Shown one piece after another: positions 62,403 to 64,000 of a DNA stretch of 64,000 nt. The DNA comes from Sodalis glossinidius str. 'morsitans'. Lineage in GTDB: Bacteria; Pseudomonadota; Gammaproteobacteria; Enterobacterales; Enterobacteriaceae. How positions within the stretch are numbered: position 1 is the stretch's first letter; each line of letters begins with the position of its first letter. The position numbers and the translations under genes were made by a program. Location of the stretch: positions 3,038,001-3,102,000 of the forward strand of contig NC_007712.1 of NCBI RefSeq assembly GCF_000010085.1, read 5' to 3'. Under the pieces are notes generated by a model that was not told where the DNA came from, ran no database searches, and was given only the letters and a program-made list of their open reading frames with translations.

Positions 62403-62777
62403 ATGCAACGCAGAACAGCGTACAAAGGCTCATCTGCTGCGCGTCGCCGTGAGCGTCGTGCTCATTTGCAGCCAATAGACGTTAATGATTTCGGCACAAC
62501 ACTAACGATTAGCCGCCCCACCCCGTCAAAGGTTGAATTAGCCAGCAAGAGAAAAGTTAGCAGGATAAACAAAGCAGTATCCCCAATCACCCTAACGAAT
62601 TTATTTCAGTACCAAGAGCAAATCACCCTTTCCGCCCACAAGCACATGAAAGCCAGATATCCACATCGTGGGACGGTAGTGGAATTTGAGGAGGGTTCGT
62701 GCTGCTTGGAGAATGTGGATTTATTTCAGGCGGGATATCGCAATAACCGCAGAAATGCTGAACATATTTTTAAGTGA
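62403..62777 (+). CDS. N: Lambda-N-like antitermination protein
   Basis: 124 residues from ATG 62403 after AGGAGG. The arginine-rich motif AARRRERRAHLQ matches lambda N (TRRRERRAEKQ), which binds boxB. SRINKAVSPITLTNLFQYQEQI corresponds to lambda N ALNPIDLTVLAEYHKQI. The middle region, which binds NusA in lambda, differs. First gene of the early-left operon; modifies RNA polymerase at nutL and nutR. Confidence 0.87.
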   Translation: MQRRTAYKGSSAARRRERRAHLQPIDVNDFGTTLTISRPTPSKVELASKRKVSRINKAVSPITLTNLFQYQEQITLSAHKHMKARYPHRGTVVEFEEGSCCLENVDLFQAGYRNNRRNAEHIFK

Positions 62778-62784
62778 AGCAGGA

Positions 62785-62961
62785 ATGAGAGTAAAAATTA
62801 TTTCCGATGACGGTAAGGTTCTCTTTGAGTTATTACCTTCAATGTACGATTATCATGTAAATGGCGAAAATCTAATTAAAGCAGCGCTGGTTGAAGCATT
62901 ATGGCAGATGTACAGTCCTGAGCCAAAGTTGAGATATCAGATGGATGAGATTAATCCTTAA
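62785..62961 (+). CDS. Small early phage protein of unknown function
   Basis: 58 residues from ATG 62785 (MRVKIISDDGKVLFELLPSM); the frame is open upstream into the N-like gene, so the start is uncertain (62755 is an alternative). Acidic, compact, without Cys or membrane span. In the operon after N. Not recognised. Confidence 0.5.
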   Translation: MRVKIISDDGKVLFELLPSMYDYHVNGENLIKAALVEALWQMYSPEPKLRYQMDEINP

Positions 62962-63000
62962 TGCGGAAAATTACTATGCAAAAATAATAAGGAAAAAGAT

Positions 63001-63243
63001 ATGTTTAAAACTTTTTGGACACTGAAAATCATTAACGTCATTTCAATTATGACATGGATAGCGGCAGGGATAACCACTGTCATTGGCATCATGGATGCAG
63101 AGCCAAAGATAGTTATCTTCTCAGCTATCGCACTAATGTTCAGCCGCCTTTTTCTTGAGTGCATTGCTGTTCAATTCGTGCAAGCTGAAACCTTAAATAA
63201 AATTCTTGATATGTTAAAACCAAAGGAGCAACTCTATGAATAA
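63001..63243 (+). CDS. Small early phage membrane protein
   Basis: 80 residues with an AAGGAAA site. Two membrane segments (about 8-30 and 36-60, FSAIALMFSRLFLECIAVQF) and a short cytoplasmic end (LNKILDMLKPKEQ). Small two-span proteins in early-left operons often act in superinfection exclusion, but nothing here proves it. It overlaps the next gene by 8 bp. Confidence 0.6.
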   Translation: MFKTFWTLKIINVISIMTWIAAGITTVIGIMDAEPKIVIFSAIALMFSRLFLECIAVQFVQAETLNKILDMLKPKEQLYE

Positions 63244-63607
63244 CATCATTTGTAGCGACAGCATAAACGAAGTTGTTTTATTCCATGACGATTCCGTAAT
63301 CAATTACGCGCCAAAATTATCGGCCATTGCCACAGAAGAGCTAAACCGCGCAGAAGAAAGCATGCTTGGCTGGTTAAGTAAAGATACTCTTATCACAGAC
63401 TTAGAAAATGCCAACGATGAAATTATGTCACTCAAAGGCGAACTGGAAAAATGGAAGGCACTGGCCGAAGGGCAGGAATGGCTTTTGAAAGATGAGAAAG
63501 ATTTTAAAAAATCAATTCTGGATATCTATGAAAAAGGCTTGGCAAAGAAATCACCAGCACATGAGATACTGGCAAACATCGTAGCTGACACTTATTTTAA
63601 TATTTAA
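63236..63607 (+). CDS. Early phage protein with coiled coil, unknown function
   Basis: 123 residues (MNNIICSDSINEVVLFHDDS). A coiled coil at about 55-90 (ITDLENANDEIMSLKGELEK). The C-terminus KSPAHEILANIVADTYFNI is hydrophobic. Overlaps the membrane-protein gene before it. Ead/Ea-type early proteins of lambdoid phages have this architecture, but I cannot name the family. Confidence 0.6.
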   Translation: MNNIICSDSINEVVLFHDDSVINYAPKLSAIATEELNRAEESMLGWLSKDTLITDLENANDEIMSLKGELEKWKALAEGQEWLLKDEKDFKKSILDIYEKGLAKKSPAHEILANIVADTYFNI

Positions 63608-63659
63608 ACGCGTCATCGCCAAGCAATAAACCCCATCAAATAACACAAGGAATAATTCT

Positions 63660-63827
63660 ATGTACCTCGCTATTGCAGGGGCGACATCCGCTCGCCCTTT
63701 TGACCCTGTGCTGTCTATTCAGCACCATCAATCCAATAAATTAACCGGCAAGAAAGTCATGATTTCCGATAAGAAAAGCTTGCTTGATCGTCTGATTGAT
63801 TTTCTTCGCAGCCCCGGGAGGCCATAA
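63660..63827 (+). CDS. Small early phage protein, 55 residues
   Basis: MYLAIAGATSARPFDPVLSI ... LLDRLIDFLRSPGRP, with an AAGGA site. The stop overlaps the next ATG (TAATG), supporting a real coupled gene. Not recognised. Confidence 0.55.
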   Translation: MYLAIAGATSARPFDPVLSIQHHQSNKLTGKKVMISDKKSLLDRLIDFLRSPGRP

Positions 63828-64000
63828 TGAACCCTTATTTAGCACAAGATAAATATTACGACTATCTTGAGAAGAAGCATCAACAAAAAATAGAAGATGA
63901 AGATTTTATAAGGAAAATAGCCACAGAGCTGTTTGAGAAACATTTCAAAGGAGCTGAAGAGTTTGGTCTTTGCCATGCCTTGCCGGAAGAGATAACCAAA
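63827..64000 (+). CDS. Early phage protein, cut by window end
   Basis: Starts MNPYLAQDKYYDYLEKKHQQ after GGGAGG, 58 codons visible without a stop. Charged and helical. Coupled to the gene before it. The rest lies beyond the window. Confidence 0.55.
   Translation, partial: MNPYLAQDKYYDYLEKKHQQKIEDEDFIRKIATELFEKHFKGAEEFGLCHALPEEITK

Overview
The window reads as a chromosome segment of a gammaproteobacterial insect symbiont close to Sodalis (Enterobacterales); the species is inferred from content, not proven. The left half keeps the conserved enterobacterial order purL-mltF-tadA-pgpC ... yfhL-acpS-pdxJ-recO-era-rnc-lepB-lepA-rseC-rseB-rseA-rpoE-nadB-trmN6-srmB, grcA-ung, grpE-nadK-recN-bamE-rnfH-ratA-smpB-ssrA. 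Core genes are intact. Dispensable genes are broken: the MurNAc uptake/etherase pair murP/murQ, the RpiR regulator yfhH, a class A acid phosphatase, an AA10 chitin-active LPMO and trmN6. Intact core genes among recent pseudogenes and long non-coding gaps are typical of a young host-restricted genome.

Region 1 (1-33600) is housekeeping: purine synthesis, peptidoglycan turnover, tRNA editing, the rnc-era-recO-pdxJ-acpS operon, lep genes, the sigma-E/anti-sigma operon, NAD synthesis, DNA repair, heat shock and outer-membrane assembly. Several control sites are legible: a PurR box before purL, two FNR boxes 52 bp apart before grcA, a sigma-32 promoter before grpE and a LexA box before recN.

Region 2 (33600-36960) holds ssrA (tmRNA, with a 14-codon tag), then an AT-rich accessory strip: a small membrane-like reading frame, an Rpn-family nuclease, a frameshifted acyltransferase and a 171-172 bp internally deleted IS5/IS903-type element with target duplication.

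Region 3 (36971-64000, continuing past the window) is a lambdoid-controlled prophage with a contractile-tail type structural module. From right to left on the minus strand it has early control and replication (Cro, CII, O-like, DnaB-like, NinB, RusA, Q), lysis (holin, lysozyme, Rz/Rz1), packaging and head genes, then tape measure, hub, spike, baseplate J, fibre and fibre assembly. On the plus strand are CI, a lambda-N-like antiterminator and small unknown early genes. Both nut sites (boxA plus a GAAA-loop boxB) are visible. The prophage looks defective: no sheath or tube gene lies between head completion and tape measure; fibre, spike, tape measure, terL, lysozyme, ninB, dnaB-like and O-like genes are all disrupted. 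Many lesions are single-base changes in homopolymers, which raises the question of decay versus transcriptional-slippage rescue.
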